DNA of 7,257 nt from NCBI GenBank assembly GCA_021780275.1, contig JAJXZC010000400.1, forward strand, positions 5,648 to 12,904, in the 5' to 3' direction. Below are positions 6,895-7,257 of this stretch, piece by piece (within the stretch, counting starts at the first letter, position 1; each line of letters begins with the position of its first letter). Made by a program: the position numbers and the translations under genes. The notes below the pieces were generated by a model. The model saw nothing but the letters and a program-made list of their open reading frames with translations. It did no database searches and had not been told where the DNA came from. Origin of the DNA: Pseudomonadota bacterium. GTDB taxonomy: Bacteria; Pseudomonadota; Alphaproteobacteria; Parvibaculales; Parvibaculaceae.

Positions 6895-6898
6895 GGAG
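6895..6898 (+). promoter_or_regulatory. Ribosome binding site GGAG deciding the DUF932 start
   Basis: GGAG lies 9 nt before ATG at 6908 but directly abuts the in-frame ATG at 6899. This favours 6908 as the start codon. Confidence 0.6.
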
Positions 6899-6907
6899 AT
6901 GATCGTC

Positions 6908-7257
6908 ATGACCCAGGTTGATGTTCTGGACCGCCGCCTTGAAACGACCGGCGGCTACAAGGTGGATGTGTCGCGCGGCGAGAGGATTGGCCGCGTGTCC
7001 TCGGAATGGTTTTCGCGACCGGACGACGAGCGTTACCTGTCGCTGACGGACCTGGCGCGCGCGGTCGGCGGTCGCGCCAAGCGCAGCCGCACGCGCGTCG
7101 TCGAGACCGCCCTCATTCAGGTCGAAGCGAACCGCAGCGAGCCGGAGCGCCTGTCGCTGTCGCTGCCCGGGGCCTCGGCGCCGGTTTCGCCGACCCATTG
7201 GAGTTTCGGGCAGCTCGCGAGCCTGGTCGGCGCGCCGGCCTCATATCTGCGCCAGCT
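6908..7257 (+). CDS. DUF932 family protein (plasmid/phage-associated), 3' partial
   Basis: The first 116 residues are present before the window ends. They match the N-terminus of DUF932 proteins of the alphaproteobacterial plasmid type from memory of the family: YKVDVSRGERIGRVSSEWFS, then DERYLSLTDLARAV (about 40-53), VVETALIQVEANRSEPERL (64-82) and THWSFGQLASLVGAPASYL (96-114). The biochemical role of the family is unknown. Members are common on plasmids, phages and integrative elements, often near other accessory genes. ATG at 6908 is chosen for its GGAG site; ATG at 6899 would add MIV. The coding sequence is markedly more GC-rich (44 of 60 bases in 7021-7080) than the genes to its left. 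Its presence marks the right flank as likely mobile-element DNA. Confidence 0.8.
   Translation, partial: MTQVDVLDRRLETTGGYKVDVSRGERIGRVSSEWFSRPDDERYLSLTDLARAVGGRAKRSRTRVVETALIQVEANRSEPERLSLSLPGASAPVSPTHWSFGQLASLVGAPASYLRQ

Noticed and set aside
6337..6909. 190-codon open frame on the minus strand
   Set aside because: It is antisense to the small XRE gene and the spacer after it. The XRE match on the plus strand is unambiguous and this frame has no recognisable content.

Overview
The window reads as an accessory region from a G+C-rich proteobacterium, most likely an alphaproteobacterium of the Rhizobiales/Hyphomicrobiales type. That assignment is an inference. It rests on the GC-rich codon use, on the style of the HsdR and HsdS proteins, and on a DUF932 protein of the kind common on alphaproteobacterial plasmids and islands. 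No rRNA, tRNA, transposase, integrase or CRISPR array is visible.

Left part (1-5516, + strand): a tightly packed type I restriction-modification operon, entered in the middle. It starts with the C-terminal half of the specificity subunit HsdS (1-732). A HAD-superfamily phosphatase-like protein follows (740-1585), then a full-length HsdR motor/nuclease subunit (1582-4785) and a YgjP/DUF45-type zinc metallopeptidase (4785-5516). The junctions are a 7-nt gap, an ATGA overlap and a TGATG overlap, so these four genes are very probably one transcript with coupled translation. hsdM and the first half of hsdS should lie just upstream of the window. HsdS would choose the DNA site for the absent HsdM methylase and for HsdR. 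The HAD protein and the metallopeptidase are accessory partners whose role is not known from the sequence. DNA-end processing and proteolytic control of HsdR are plausible ideas.

Middle (5517-6441): 66 bp without a clear terminator separate the operon from a convergent, minus-strand gene (5583-6197). Its product carries two duplicated XRE-type helix-turn-helix domains in one chain. Upstream of it is a 244-bp AT-richer divergent intergenic region (6198-6441). It holds a 9-bp perfect inverted repeat over a candidate promoter of the minus-strand gene, a second inverted repeat around a two-way TATAAT box, and scattered CAAATGG-type motifs.

Right part (6442-7257, + strand): a small single-domain XRE regulator (6442-6723), a 184-bp spacer with several short hairpins, and the start of a DUF932 (plasmid/phage-associated) gene with a good ribosome binding site, cut by the window end. 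Base composition rises sharply here. The right flank therefore looks like mobile-element backbone, with the restriction operon as defence cargo beside it and the two regulators between. Whether either regulator controls the restriction operon cannot be told from the sequence.
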